From NCBI RefSeq assembly GCF_014489635.1, contig NZ_CP060828.1:5202501-5266500 (forward strand): a stretch of DNA of 64,000 nucleotides, in the 5' to 3' direction. The notes beneath the pieces are model-generated. The model had not been told where the DNA came from. It made no database searches and saw nothing but the letters and a program-made list of their open reading frames with translations. This document shows positions 25,683-34,675 of this stretch, in pieces. The stretch is from Streptomyces roseirectus (GTDB lineage Bacteria; Actinomycetota; Actinomycetes; Streptomycetales; Streptomycetaceae). How positions within the stretch are numbered: the first letter of the stretch is position 1; each line of letters opens with the position of its first letter. Position numbers and translations under genes: made by a program.

Positions 25683-25732
25683 GAGACGTGCGCCATAGTT
25701 GGATGGACAAGATCCAAGGGAAGGAGTCCCGT

Positions 25733-26980
25733 ATGAGTCTCGCCGAGAGGCGTAAAGCTCAGGGCTTCACCCAGGAAAGTTTCGCCGAGGCGATGGCAGT
25801 CGACCGACGCACCGTCGGGCGTTGGGAGACCGGTAAAGGGGAGCCTCAGCCTCCCCAGCGGCCAAAGATGGCCGCGCTGCTACGAATGGATCTCGAAGAC
25901 CTCGACGCTCTGTTGAACGCGGCCGGAACTCCCGAGGAGGCAGAGGGGCCATCGCCCAGTACCCGTCACAGTCCAGGGGATGCAGACGAGATGATCCGAC
26001 GTGAGTTCCTGCGCCTCATGACGGTTTCAGGCACGCTCGCCGCCACGCCGGCCAGCACGCCAGATGCTCTGAGTGAGGCTGGATCGCATGGCAGTACGGA
26101 CGGCTTCGACCTCATGAACGGGCACCTGTGGCAGGTGTATCAGCTTGCTCGCACCAAACAGTCGGTGTACCCCGTTGTGCGAACGCAGCTCTCGACGCTG
26201 AATGAAACCCTTTCCGAGGGGGGAATCCCCTTCTCCTCTTTCTGTGTCGCCGCCGCAGATCTCTATCAACTTGCTGGCGAGTTGGCATTCGATGCGAACC
26301 GGTATGGGGAAGCAGCCGCTTCCTATGCCTTGGCTGCCACTGCGAGTCGGGAAGCCAAATCGTTTGATCTCTGGGCCTGTGCCTTGATCCGAATCGCTTA
26401 CGTGGATCTTTCGGAGAAGCGTTATGTGAGAGCTGCTGAAACCCTTGGCGTGGCGCGTCGAATAGCTCTCCAGGGAGATCGAAATCTCTCGACGAGGTAT
26501 TGGGCAGCCTCGGTCCAAGCGGAGGCGTACGCGTGGCTCCGCGACATTGACGCGTGCAAGGAAGCAATCGACGAAGCTCAGAAGGTGGCGGGCCTACGGG
26601 GACAAGCATCCAACGGAGGATGGCTTCGCTTCGATGGCTCGCGTCTCGCGGAAGAGCGCGGCGCCCGGTACTTGCAGCTCGATCAACTGGACTTGGCGGA
26701 GGAGGCCCTGTTGACGGCACTCGCTCAGAAGCCACTGGTCTCCGGCGCGTCCTTCCGGCGCAGAGGGGCTGCGCTCACTGACCTCGCAGTCATCGGCGCC
26801 AGACGTAAGGACCCCGAACAGGTCGTGCAGTACGGTCACGAAGCCCTTCTCCTGGCTCGGGCGTCCAACTCCGGATACATCGCCCATAGACTCCAGAACC
26901 TGACTGCTGAGCTGATCACCTTCGGCCGGGACAGACGAATCACCGAGCTGAAGGCCGAGATCGGCACCCTGACAGTGTGA
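25733..26980 (+). CDS. XRE-family HTH regulator with TPR-like domain
   Basis: A 415-residue regulator. An N-terminal Cro/CI-type helix-turn-helix (about 1-55, FTQESFAEAMAVDRRTVGRWETGKGEPQ) is followed by a linker with a hydrophobic stretch and a long TPR-like helical region (about 130-410) with recurring ALA/Y pairs. Such proteins often respond to peptides or small signals. AAGGAG lies six bases before ATG 25733. Codons such as TAT, TTG, CTT, GAA and GCA are much more frequent than in neighbours, pointing to recent acquisition. It overlaps no other gene and is followed at 14 bases by a small protein gene. Confidence 0.85.
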   Translation: MSLAERRKAQGFTQESFAEAMAVDRRTVGRWETGKGEPQPPQRPKMAALLRMDLEDLDALLNAAGTPEEAEGPSPSTRHSPGDADEMIRREFLRLMTVSGTLAATPASTPDALSEAGSHGSTDGFDLMNGHLWQVYQLARTKQSVYPVVRTQLSTLNETLSEGGIPFSSFCVAAADLYQLAGELAFDANRYGEAAASYALAATASREAKSFDLWACALIRIAYVDLSEKRYVRAAETLGVARRIALQGDRNLSTRYWAASVQAEAYAWLRDIDACKEAIDEAQKVAGLRGQASNGGWLRFDGSRLAEERGARYLQLDQLDLAEEALLTALAQKPLVSGASFRRRGAALTDLAVIGARRKDPEQVVQYGHEALLLARASNSGYIAHRLQNLTAELITFGRDRRITELKAEIGTLTV

Positions 26981-26993
26981 CGAGAGGGGACGG

Positions 26994-27353
26994 ATGTCCG
27001 AGAACAACGGCTCGCGGATCTTCCGGGAAGCGTGGATCGCGGGGGTCAGGAAGCACTTCCCCGGCGAGCCCAAGCCGAGCTACGTGACTCCATGGGAGGA
27101 CATGCCCGACTGGGAGCGCGAGGCTGCGGAAGCCGTGTACAGCCAGGTGCACCAGTTCCTCGAAGTGAGTGCCGGGCACGCGTCCCGCCTGTCGAGGGAG
27201 CAGAAGGGGCGGTTCGTCGCCGTCTGCTGGACCGCCCAGATGTACCGGCACTTCGAGGACCCGAAACCCGGCTACGTCGCCGACTGGCCCGACCTGCCGG
27301 ACTGGCAGAAGGAGACTGACTCCGACATCTTCGAGGCTATCGAGAACGAGTGA
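26994..27353 (+). CDS. small duplicated-motif protein downstream of HTH-TPR regulator
   Basis: A 119-residue soluble acidic protein built from two related halves. The motif PKPSYVTPWEDMPDWERE (about 27-44) returns as PKPGYVADWPDLPDWQKE (about 90-107). I know the pattern from Streptomyces hypothetical proteins but not a function. ATG 26994 follows GAGAGGGG, 14 bases after the regulator stop, so the two are probably one transcript. A strong terminator ends the unit. Confidence 0.7.
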   Translation: MSENNGSRIFREAWIAGVRKHFPGEPKPSYVTPWEDMPDWEREAAEAVYSQVHQFLEVSAGHASRLSREQKGRFVAVCWTAQMYRHFEDPKPGYVADWPDLPDWQKETDSDIFEAIENE

Positions 27354-27363
27354 CTGAACTTGC

Positions 27364-27398
27364 GAAGCCCTCACTCCCGGAGTGGGGGCTTCGGCTTT
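27364..27398 (+). terminator. terminator after HTH-TPR transcription unit
   Basis: gaagccctcactc pairs with gagtgggggcttc around a ccg loop (one G-T wobble), followed by cggcttttc. Confidence 0.88.
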
Positions 27399-27500
27399 TC
27401 CTCAATTTATAGACCCGGCGGCGCGTTACCGACGGCGAGTCGAAAAATGTCCAACAGGCTTAGGTGTACGGTGAATTGACGAACCATTGTCTGCCGGAAG

Positions 27501-28423
27501 TTGATTGATGTGACGACGTATCGGGTCGGTTCACGGGCAAGTAACTTGGTGAAATCCCAGGTTCGCCAGTACCTCGATCTGCTTCGTCCTCGTTTTCTCT
27601 CGAAGGCGGCGACAAGGACCGACGGTCGCAGCTCTCCGACGTTTCGGCAATCAGCGGTGGCAGCGCGTTCAGCTCTGCGCAGGAAGCGGCGTTGAGCAGG
27701 GGCGAGGTGGATGTGGTCGTCCATTCGCTGAAGGACTTGCCGACGGCGAACCCGCCTGGGCTGACCCTGCTTCCGCCTCCTGGTCGTGAGGATGTCCGGG
27801 ATGCGCTGTGCGGGTCCACGCTGGCGGGTCTGCGAAAGGGGGCTCGGGTCGGTACCGGTGCTCCGCGGCGGGTTGCTCAGCTTCTGGCCGTGCGCCCTGA
27901 TCTTGAAGTCGTTCCGATCCGGGGGAACGTGCCGCCTCGGTTGAAGAAGGTCGAGACCATGGGGCTGGATGCGGTGGTGCTCGCTGTGGCGGGGCTTCGG
28001 CGCCTGGGGCTGGAGGACGCGATCGGTGAGTTGCTGCCGTTGGACCTTTTTCCGCCGTCGCCAGGGCAGGGGGCTCTCGGTGTTCAGGTGCGGGAGGGCG
28101 ATGCCGAACTCGCGGTGATCCTCTCCGGCGTGGGGGATCTGGCGGTCGACGCCCAGGTACGAGCGGAACGGGCGTTGCTCGCTGAACTGCACGGTGGGTG
28201 CAGTGTCCCTGTGGGGGCGTACGCGGAGACCGGCGCGGGCGGCGACTTGTTGCTGTACGCCCAGGTGACGTCGCTCGACGGGGCCCGGCGGGTCTCGGGC
28301 AGTCTGTCCGGCCCGACCGGGGATGCGGAGAAGATCGGTGCGGCCTTGGCTGCCGAGCTGATCGGCCAGGGTGCGCGCTCGATCCTCGACGGGATCCGGG
28401 GGCGGGGCGGCGTCGGCCGTTGA
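27501..28423 (+). pseudogene. hemC: frameshifted hydroxymethylbilane synthase (hemC) paralogue
   Basis: The first frame, from TTG 27501 or GTG 27510, encodes the HemC N-terminus (TTYRVGSRASNLVKSQ, then a helix to LLRPRF). Near 27595 the homology moves to the -1 frame, which continues LEGGDKDRRSQLSDV and then the rest of the enzyme, with VVVHSLKDLP, the substrate-binding VGTGAPRR region, and LHGGCSVPVG holding the dipyrromethane-cofactor Cys. Relative to HemC about eight to ten residues are also missing at the junction, so a small deletion caused the shift. Internal starts (27692 TTG) would make only an N-terminally truncated protein. A second, intact hemC should exist elsewhere. Confidence 0.75.
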
Positions 28424-28562
28424 GGGGGCGGGCGATCTCCAGGGCGGCGTCGATGAACTGCTCGGGCTGCTGGGACTGGTCTGGAGCTCGCGATCCGTTC
28501 CTGCCTTCGGGGCCGTGTCCATCGTGCGGCGGCGTCGTACAGAGTCGACACCGGACGCGCGT

Positions 28563-28596
28563 GGGCCCGCCCCCGAGACAGGGGGCGGGCCCTTTT
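28563..28596 (+). terminator. terminator after hemC-like pseudogene
   Basis: gggcccgccccc pairs perfectly over 12 bp with gggggcgggccc around gagaca, followed by four Ts. Confidence 0.88.
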
Positions 28597-28600
28597 GCGG

Positions 28601-28634
28601 CCTCGCGGTGGCACCGCCATGCAGCACCGCGAGG
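28601..28634 (-). terminator. hairpin downstream of pstB
   Basis: cctcgcggtg pairs with caccgcgagg across a 14-base loop, eight bases beyond the leftward pstB stop codon. It probably ends the pst transcript. Confidence 0.6.
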
Positions 28635-28642
28635 GGTTCGGG

Positions 28643-29419
28643 TCAGCCGAAGCGGCCGGAGATGTAGTCCTCGGTGGCCTGGACGGAGGGGTTGGAGAAG
28701 ATGCGCTCGGTGTCGTCGATCTCGATGAGCTTGCCGGGCTGGCCGACGGCCGCGAGGTTGAAGAAGGCGGTGCGGTCGGAGACGCGGGCGGCCTGCTGCA
28801 TGTTGTGGGTGACGATGACGATCGTGAAGCGTTCCTTCAGCTCGCCGATCAGGTCCTCGATGGCGAGGGTGGAGATGGGGTCGAGGGCCGAGCAGGGCTC
28901 GTCCATCAGGAGGACCTTCGGCTCGACCGCGATCGCGCGGGCGATGCACAGCCGCTGCTGCTGACCGCCCGAGAGGCCGGAACCGGGCTTGTTGAGGCGG
29001 TCCTTGACCTCGTTCCAGAGGTTCGCGCCCTTGAGGGACTTCTCGACGATGTCGGCGAGTTCGCTCTTCTTGTAGTCGCCGTTGAGGCGCAGGCCCGCGG
29101 CGACGTTGTCGAAGATGGACATCGTGGGGAAGGGGTTGGGGCGCTGGAAGACCATGCCGACCTCGCGGCGCACCGACACGGGGTCGATGCCGGGGCCGTA
29201 CAGGTCCTCGTCGTCGAGGAGGACCTTGCCCTCGACGCGCCCGCCGGAGGTCACCTCGTGCATGCGGTTGAGGGTGCGCAGGAACGTCGACTTGCCGCAG
29301 CCGGAGGGGCCGATGAACGCGGTCACCGTGCGGGGCTCCACGGTCATCGAGATGTCCTCGATCGCCTTGTGGGAGCCGTAGTAGGCGGTCAGACCGCTTA
29401 CGTCGATTCGCTTCGCCAT
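28643..29419 (-). CDS. pstB: phosphate ABC transporter ATP-binding protein PstB
   Basis: A 258-residue ATPase that energises high-affinity phosphate import. Walker A is GPSGCGKST (37-45), the signature is [14 protein letters not shown], Walker B is [13 protein letters not shown], and the switch His is in VTHNMQQA. Length and sequence are standard for PstB. It is last in the pstSCAB order, 41 bases after pstA, and is followed by a hairpin. Confidence 0.97.
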   Translation of the reverse strand: MAKRIDVSGLTAYYGSHKAIEDISMTVEPRTVTAFIGPSGCGKSTFLRTLNRMHEVTSGGRVEGKVLLDDEDLYGPGIDPVSVRREVGMVFQRPNPFPTMSIFDNVAAGLRLNGDYKKSELADIVEKSLKGANLWNEVKDRLNKPGSGLSGGQQQRLCIARAIAVEPKVLLMDEPCSALDPISTLAIEDLIGELKERFTIVIVTHNMQQAARVSDRTAFFNLAAVGQPGKLIEIDDTERIFSNPSVQATEDYISGRFG

Positions 29420-29460
29420 GTCTACTTCACTTCCAAACAGTCGCTGACTGAGGGCCGCCG

Positions 29461-30510
29461 TCAGCGACCGGACTTCGGGGCCTTCCAGCGGGCGATGCCG
29501 CGCGCCACCAGGTTGAGGATCATCACGAACGCGATCAGCGTCAGGGACGCGGCCCAGGCGCGGTTGAACGCCGCCTCGGAGCCCGCGCTCTGCGAGTACT
29601 GCTTGTAGATGTACAGCGGCAGTGACTCCTGAGCGCCCTCGAAGGGGTTGTTGTTGATGAACGGGTTCCCGAACACCAGCAGCAGTACCGGGGCCGTCTC
29701 ACCGGCGATACGGGCGACGGCCAGCATGACGCCGGTCGTGATGCCGCCGATCGCGGTCGGCAGGACGACCTTGAGGATCGTCCGCCACTTCGGGACGCCG
29801 AGCGCGAGGGACGCCTCACGCAGCTCGTTGGGGACGAGCTTCAGCATCTCCTCCGTCGAGCGGACCACCACCGGCATCATCAGGATCGCGAGCGCCAGCG
29901 AGCCGGCGAAGCCGAACGGCTGCATCTCGAAGATCAGCATGAGACTGAGGATGAACAGACCCGCGACGATCGACGGGATGCCCGTCATGACGTCGACGAA
30001 GAAGGTGACGGTCTTGGCGAGCTTGCCGCGTCCGTACTCCACCAGGTAGATCGCGGTGAGCACACCGACCGGGGCACCGATGAGCGTGCCGAGGCCGACC
30101 TGTTCGAGGCTGCCGATGATCGCGTGGTAGATCCCGCCGCCGGGCTCGGAGTCGGCGACGACGCCCATCGAGTGGGACAGGAAGTAGAAGTCGAGGACCT
30201 TCACACCGCGCTGGACGGTCGACCAGACGAGGGACGCCAGCGGGATCAGCGCGAGGAGGAAGGCGACCCACACGAAGCTGGTCGCGACCCGGTCCTTGGC
30301 CTGCCGGGGGCCCTCCACCTTCGCCGCGACGGCGTACGTGCCGGCGACGAAGAAGACGCCCGCCATCAGGGCCCACTGGATGTCGCTGTCGAGCCCGGCG
30401 ACGGCGCTGACGGCGAGGCCGAGCGCGACGGAACCGGCGGCGATCGCCCACGGCGTCCACCTCGGCAGGCTCGCCCCGCGCAGGGAGTTCTTGACGGTCG
30501 CGGTGCTCAT
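29461..30510 (-). CDS. pstA: phosphate ABC transporter permease PstA
   Basis: A 349-residue inner-membrane permease with six or more helices. The EAA-type loop that docks PstB is at [31 protein letters not shown]. It has an extra hydrophobic N-terminal segment compared with the E. coli protein, usual in actinobacteria. Its ATG overlaps the pstC stop (ATGA), so translation is coupled. Confidence 0.95.
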   Translation of the reverse strand: MSTATVKNSLRGASLPRWTPWAIAAGSVALGLAVSAVAGLDSDIQWALMAGVFFVAGTYAVAAKVEGPRQAKDRVATSFVWVAFLLALIPLASLVWSTVQRGVKVLDFYFLSHSMGVVADSEPGGGIYHAIIGSLEQVGLGTLIGAPVGVLTAIYLVEYGRGKLAKTVTFFVDVMTGIPSIVAGLFILSLMLIFEMQPFGFAGSLALAILMMPVVVRSTEEMLKLVPNELREASLALGVPKWRTILKVVLPTAIGGITTGVMLAVARIAGETAPVLLLVFGNPFINNNPFEGAQESLPLYIYKQYSQSAGSEAAFNRAWAASLTLIAFVMILNLVARGIARWKAPKSGR

Positions 30511-31502
30511 GCGTTGGCCCCCGAGTACTCCTTGCGGCGGGCGATGATCAGCCGGGCCGCGCCGTTGACCAGCAGCGTGATGACGAACAGGACCAGACCG
30601 GAGGCGATCAGCGCGTCCCGGCCGAAGTCGTCCGCCTCGCTGAACTTGCTGGCGATGTTCTGGGCGAAGGTGCCGCCGCCGGGGTTGAGGAGGCTGGCGT
30701 GGATGTCGAAGTCGGGGGAGAGGACCGTCGCGACGGCCATCGTCTCGCCGAGCGCGCGGCCGAGGCCCAGCATCGACGCCGAGATCACACCGGAGCGGCC
30801 GAACGGCAGGACGGCCATGCGGATGACCTCCCAGCGCGTCGCGCCGAGGGCGAGCGCCGCCTCCTCGTGCATCTGCGGGACCTGCCCGAAGACCTCACGG
30901 CTGACGTTCGTGATGATCGGCAGGATCATGATCGCCAGCAGGATCGAGACGGTCAGCAGCGAGCGCGCCGGACCCTCGTCCCACGCGAACAGGCCCGTCC
31001 AGCCGAGGTAGTCGTTCAGCCACCCGAACAGCCCGTTCAGGTGCGGTACGAGGATCAGGGCGCCCCACAGGCCGTACACGATGGACGGCACCGCGGCGAG
31101 CAGGTCGATCACGTAGGCGATCGGGCCGCGCAGCCGGCGGGGGGCGTAGTGGGTGAGGAACAGCGCGATGGCGACGGCGACCGGGACCGCGATGAGCATC
31201 GCGATCAGCGACGAGACGATCGTGCCGAACGCCAGGACCGCGATGCCGAACTTCGGCGGGACGATGCCGGTGTTCCACTCGAAGGTGGTGAGGAAGTTCC
31301 CGTCGTCCTTGTTGATCGCGAGGACCGCGCGGTACGTCAGGAAGATGGCGATCGCGGCCATGATGACCAGCAGGAAGATGCCGGAGCCGCGCGAGAGGCC
31401 GAGGAAGATCTTGTCGCCCATGCGGCCGGGGCCCTTGCGGCGGGCCTGCGGGGCGGGGCTGTCCGTGGGGGGTGGGGCGTCGGTTATCTGTGTCGTGTCC
31501 AT
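30507..31502 (-). CDS. pstC: phosphate ABC transporter permease PstC
   Basis: A 331-residue permease with about six helices after a Pro/Gly-rich cytoplasmic N-terminus. The EAA loop is recognisable at MHEEAALALGATRWEVIRMAVLP. ATG 31502 has GGAG seven bases upstream. The frame stays open further upstream, but those residues are low-complexity. It is about 100 bases after pstS and overlaps pstA by four bases. Confidence 0.95.
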   Translation of the reverse strand: MDTTQITDAPPPTDSPAPQARRKGPGRMGDKIFLGLSRGSGIFLLVIMAAIAIFLTYRAVLAINKDDGNFLTTFEWNTGIVPPKFGIAVLAFGTIVSSLIAMLIAVPVAVAIALFLTHYAPRRLRGPIAYVIDLLAAVPSIVYGLWGALILVPHLNGLFGWLNDYLGWTGLFAWDEGPARSLLTVSILLAIMILPIITNVSREVFGQVPQMHEEAALALGATRWEVIRMAVLPFGRSGVISASMLGLGRALGETMAVATVLSPDFDIHASLLNPGGGTFAQNIASKFSEADDFGRDALIASGLVLFVITLLVNGAARLIIARRKEYSGANA

Positions 31503-31600
31503 GGAGGTTCTCCGGTCTGCGGGAGCCGGGTGGGCTCCGGGCGGCGGTGCACCGGAAGGCACGGCCCGGGAAGACGCGCTCCCCGGGCCGTGCCGTCAGA

Positions 31601-32731
31601 TCAGCTCAGGCCCTCGATGGTGGAACGGACCTTCGTGATGATCGCGTCGGGGATCGGCGCGTAGTCGATGCCCGACAGGACGCCCTGGCCGTCGGTGGAG
31701 GCGATGTAGCGCAGGAACGCCTTCGTGGCCGGCAGCGTCGCGGACTTGTTGCCCTTGTCGCAGACGATCTCGTACGTCACCAGGGTGATCGGGTACGCGC
31801 CCTCGGCCTTGGTGGTGTAGTCGAGCTTCAGCGACAGGTCGGAGCCGGTGCCGACGACCTGGGCGGCGGCGACGGCCTTCGTCGCGCCGTCCGAGGACGC
31901 CTTGACCGGGGTGGCCGCGCCGGTGGCGATGGCGACCGAGTTCAGGCCGTCCTTCGCGTACGACAGCTCCATGTAGCCGATCGCGCCGTTGGTCTGCTTG
32001 ACGCCGCCGGCCACGCCGGAGGAGCCCTGCGCCGACTGGCCGCCCTTGGCCTGCCACGCCTTGCCGCCGGAGAAGGTCCACTCCGAGGGGGCGGCGGCCT
32101 TCAGGTACTTCGTGAAGTTGTCCGTCGTACCCGACTCGTCGGAGCGGTGGTACGCCTGGATCTTCAGGTCGGGGAGCTTGGCGCTCGGGTTCAGCTTCAC
32201 GATCGCCGGGTCGTTCCACTTGGTGATGTCGCCCTTGAAGATCTTCGCGATCGTCGGGGCGTCGAGCACCAGGTTGTCCACGCCGGACAGGTTGTAGGCG
32301 ACGGAGATCGGGCCGGCCACCATCGGGAGGTCGATGCCCTGGCCGCCGGAGCAGACCTTCTTGGAGGCGGTGACCTCGTCGGGCTTCAGCGCGGAGTCGG
32401 AGCCGGCGAAGGCGACCGTGCCCTGCGTGAACGCGGTGATGCCCGCGCCGGAGCCGGAGCCCTTGTAGTTGACCTGGACGCCGGAGCACGCCTGGGTGAA
32501 GTTCTTCACCCACGCGTCGATCGCGTTCTTCTGCGCGGACGAGCCGTCGGCGAGGAGCTGGCCCTTGGCGTCGTCACACTTGACCGAGCTGTTCGACGTG
32601 GCCGCGGAGGAGCTGCTGTCGCTGCCCTTGCTGCCGGTGTCGTCCGAGCCGCACGCCGTGAGGGCCAGGGCGCCGGAGACGGCGAGAGCGCCGAGAGCGA
32701 GAGCCCGCCGGTTCTTGCGCTGAAGCTTCAC
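31601..32731 (-). CDS. pstS: phosphate-binding lipoprotein PstS
   Basis: A 376-residue exported lipoprotein that captures phosphate for PstCAB. The signal peptide ends in LTACGS, with the lipidated Cys at residue 27. A Ser-rich linker leads to the binding domain, with phosphate-contacting segments such as DGSSAQKNAID, GSGSGAGITAFTQG and RSDESGTTDNF. The start is GTG 32731, with GAAGGA about ten bases upstream. It is the first gene of pstSCAB, with a PHO box 120-160 bases before it. Confidence 0.96.
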   Translation of the reverse strand: MKLQRKNRRALALGALAVSGALALTACGSDDTGSKGSDSSSSAATSNSSVKCDDAKGQLLADGSSAQKNAIDAWVKNFTQACSGVQVNYKGSGSGAGITAFTQGTVAFAGSDSALKPDEVTASKKVCSGGQGIDLPMVAGPISVAYNLSGVDNLVLDAPTIAKIFKGDITKWNDPAIVKLNPSAKLPDLKIQAYHRSDESGTTDNFTKYLKAAAPSEWTFSGGKAWQAKGGQSAQGSSGVAGGVKQTNGAIGYMELSYAKDGLNSVAIATGAATPVKASSDGATKAVAAAQVVGTGSDLSLKLDYTTKAEGAYPITLVTYEIVCDKGNKSATLPATKAFLRYIASTDGQGVLSGIDYAPIPDAIITKVRSTIEGLS

Positions 32732-32850
32732 TTGAGGGAGATCCTTCCGGGAGCCGCCGTCCTGAATCCGGCGGCGTGCGAGGCTTGGTGGCCCGGAAAC
32801 GTCCGTCGTTCTGCGTTCCGTGCCGTACAAGGCCGAAATTAAGCAGAACA

Positions 32851-32890
32851 GGTGAAGCCGCCGATGGGCTCATATGAACGGCGGGTGAAC
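32851..32890 (-). promoter_or_regulatory. PHO box upstream of pstS
   Basis: On the minus strand GTTCACC (32884-32890) is followed after four bases by GTTCATA (32873-32879), and CTTCACC follows 22 bases later (32851-32857). This is the 11-base periodicity of PhoP direct-repeat units in Streptomyces. TTAATT (32837-32842) lies downstream as a possible -10. PhoP should activate pstS under phosphate starvation. Confidence 0.8.
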
Positions 32891-32923
32891 CCCTGAAGGC
32901 GGTGTGGTTAGGTCACGGAACGC

Positions 32924-33364
32924 TTACGTCGAGGACACGGGCGGGCGCCGGAGCGAGGTCAGGAGCGCGTCGACGAGGTCCCTGTCCCTCGGCTGGGTGA
33001 GGCGGGTTCGCGCCGCCGCCGGGGGGAGCCAGAGGATGCGGTCCACCTCGTCGTTGGGGACGAAAGCGCCGGCGGTCGCACGGGCGGCCCAGTAGTGGAC
33101 GCGTTTGGGGCGGCCGTGGACCTCGTATTCGAGGGTGTGGAGACGGGCGCCGGGGGTCGCCGTGTAGCCCGTCTCCTCCTCGACCTCGCGCAGGGCGCCG
33201 TCCAGGGGGTGCTCGTCGCGTTTCAGCTTGCCTTTGGGGTGCGACCAGTCGTCGTACTTGGGGCGGTGGACGAGGCACACCTCCAAGGCGTCTCCGGGGG
33301 TGCCGTCGATCGGGGAGGTGCGCCACAGGACGCAGCCGGCTGCCTGGATGGTGCCCGTGTTCAT
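32924..33364 (-). CDS. Nudix hydrolase (MutT-like)
   Basis: A 146-residue pyrophosphohydrolase. The Nudix box G-x5-E-x7-R-E-V-x-E-E-x-G is complete at residues 45-67 (Gly45, Glu51, Arg59, Glu60, Glu63, Glu64, Gly66). The family hydrolyses nucleoside diphosphates linked to another moiety. Position beside ppk and CHAD genes suggests a diphosphoinositol- or nucleotide-type substrate in phosphate metabolism, which is inference. It lies 18 bases downstream of the CHAD gene and upstream of the pstS promoter, so it likely belongs to the ppk-CHAD unit. Confidence 0.92.
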   Translation of the reverse strand: MNTGTIQAAGCVLWRTSPIDGTPGDALEVCLVHRPKYDDWSHPKGKLKRDEHPLDGALREVEEETGYTATPGARLHTLEYEVHGRPKRVHYWAARATAGAFVPNDEVDRILWLPPAAARTRLTQPRDRDLVDALLTSLRRPPVSST

Positions 33365-33382
33365 GAGGTTCGCCTCTGTTCC

Positions 33383-34675
33383 TTACGGCGACGGTGTCAG
33401 CGTGCGCGTCTGCCAGCTCTGCTGGAACGCGTACCTGGCGGCCTCGACCTCATGCCGCTGGTCCGCGTGCAGGACGCCCAGCGCGTACGCCGTCGCCGGG
33501 GCGATCCTCGGCGTGCGGGCCGCGTGGGCCGCCGCCGCTGCCGCCTCCGACGCGTCCCGGTGCCGGTCCAGGGCCTCGCCCGCCTGCTGGAGACGGACGT
33601 CCGGCAGGGGCTCGCCCAGCGCCTCCAGGGCGTACCGGTGCAGGCGCAGCAGCAGGCGGACCTGGTGCCACGGGGCGTCCTGGGGGTGCGGGGCCGTGTC
33701 CGGGGAGAGGCCGTGGATCAGGGCCTCCGCGTTGTACGGGCTGCCCGCGGTGAGCAGCGGCAGGGTCGAGATCGCCGCCGTCAGGCGCTCCTCCGCCGCG
33801 CCTGCCAGGGGTTTCAGCGGGGTGACCTGCGCCTGGGGGGCGAGGGGGACCTCGCTCGCCAGTAAGGCGATCTTGTCGGCGACCGCGTGGAAGCGGCTGG
33901 AGCCGAGGGCCTGGAGGGCTGTGCTGTGGGCCCTGGTGCGGGCGAGGGTGAGCTGGCGGTCGAGGAGGGCGCCGGCTTTGGCCGCGCCGACGGTCAGGGT
34001 GCCGCGTTCGGGGGGTGTGTCGAGGGTGCCGGCGGTGGGGGTGCGGGGGGTGGAGGTGGTGGGGGTGGTGGTCGCCGCGGGCGCGGGGGGTGCGGGCTTG
34101 CGGGTGGACGTCGTCGGCTGGCCCGGCAGGAGGGGGGCGCCCGAGAGGCGGTGCAGGGCCAGGAGGAGGCGTTCCAGGCGGGCCTCGCAGGCGTGCTCCA
34201 GGGCCAGGGTGCCGGAGAGCCAGGCGAGCTCGGGGCGGATCTGTTCCGACCAGTCGGCGTCCAGGAGGGGGCGGAAGGTGTGCAGGCTGCCGCTGATCCT
34301 GCGGGCCGAGCGGCGCAGGGCCCTGGCCGCGTCCAGGGCGTCGCCCGCGGGGGCCGCCGCGCCCGCGCCGGTCTCCCGGTGCAGGCGCAGGGCGCGGAGG
34401 AATTCGGTGGCCTGGGCGCGGAGGTAGGCGGCGAGGGTGTCGCCGGTGGCGGGGGCGGCGGGCGTCGTGAGGGTGTCGCCGGGGGCGGGTGCCGTGCCCG
34501 GGGCGAGGGGGTCGCCGGGGGCGGGCGTGCCGGGGTGGACGGCCGGACGGTCGTCCGCGTGGGCGGCGGCGCGTACCTCCCCGTACGCGCCGCCCGGCGT
34601 CGCCGTGCCGGGCCTCTCCTCGGCCGGGTGCGCGCCCGTGGCCGTGTTCGTCGGGTCAGGGTGTCGTCGTGCCAC
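33383..34675 (-). CDS. CHAD domain protein
   Basis: A 430-residue protein: Pro/Ala/Thr-rich low-complexity N-terminus (about 1-85), then a CHAD helical domain interrupted by a second disordered Pro/Thr-rich insertion (about 190-250). Conserved basic and histidine residues ([19 protein letters not shown]-like SSRFHAV) would line the cavity that binds polyphosphate. CHAD proteins bind polyphosphate granules, and this gene overlaps the 3' end of ppk by 20 bases, supporting that role. Start ATG 34675 is taken as the first in frame. Confidence 0.87.
   Translation of the reverse strand: MARRHPDPTNTATGAHPAEERPGTATPGGAYGEVRAAAHADDRPAVHPGTPAPGDPLAPGTAPAPGDTLTTPAAPATGDTLAAYLRAQATEFLRALRLHRETGAGAAAPAGDALDAARALRRSARRISGSLHTFRPLLDADWSEQIRPELAWLSGTLALEHACEARLERLLLALHRLSGAPLLPGQPTTSTRKPAPPAPAATTTPTTSTPRTPTAGTLDTPPERGTLTVGAAKAGALLDRQLTLARTRAHSTALQALGSSRFHAVADKIALLASEVPLAPQAQVTPLKPLAGAAEERLTAAISTLPLLTAGSPYNAEALIHGLSPDTAPHPQDAPWHQVRLLLRLHRYALEALGEPLPDVRLQQAGEALDRHRDASEAAAAAAHAARTPRIAPATAYALGVLHADQRHEVEAARYAFQQSWQTRTLTPSP

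Noticed and set aside
28424..28560. Gene fragment downstream of the hemC pseudogene
   Set aside because: A leftward reading contains EQFIDAALEIARPL, which looks protein-like, but it is too short and lacks a start or a recognised family.
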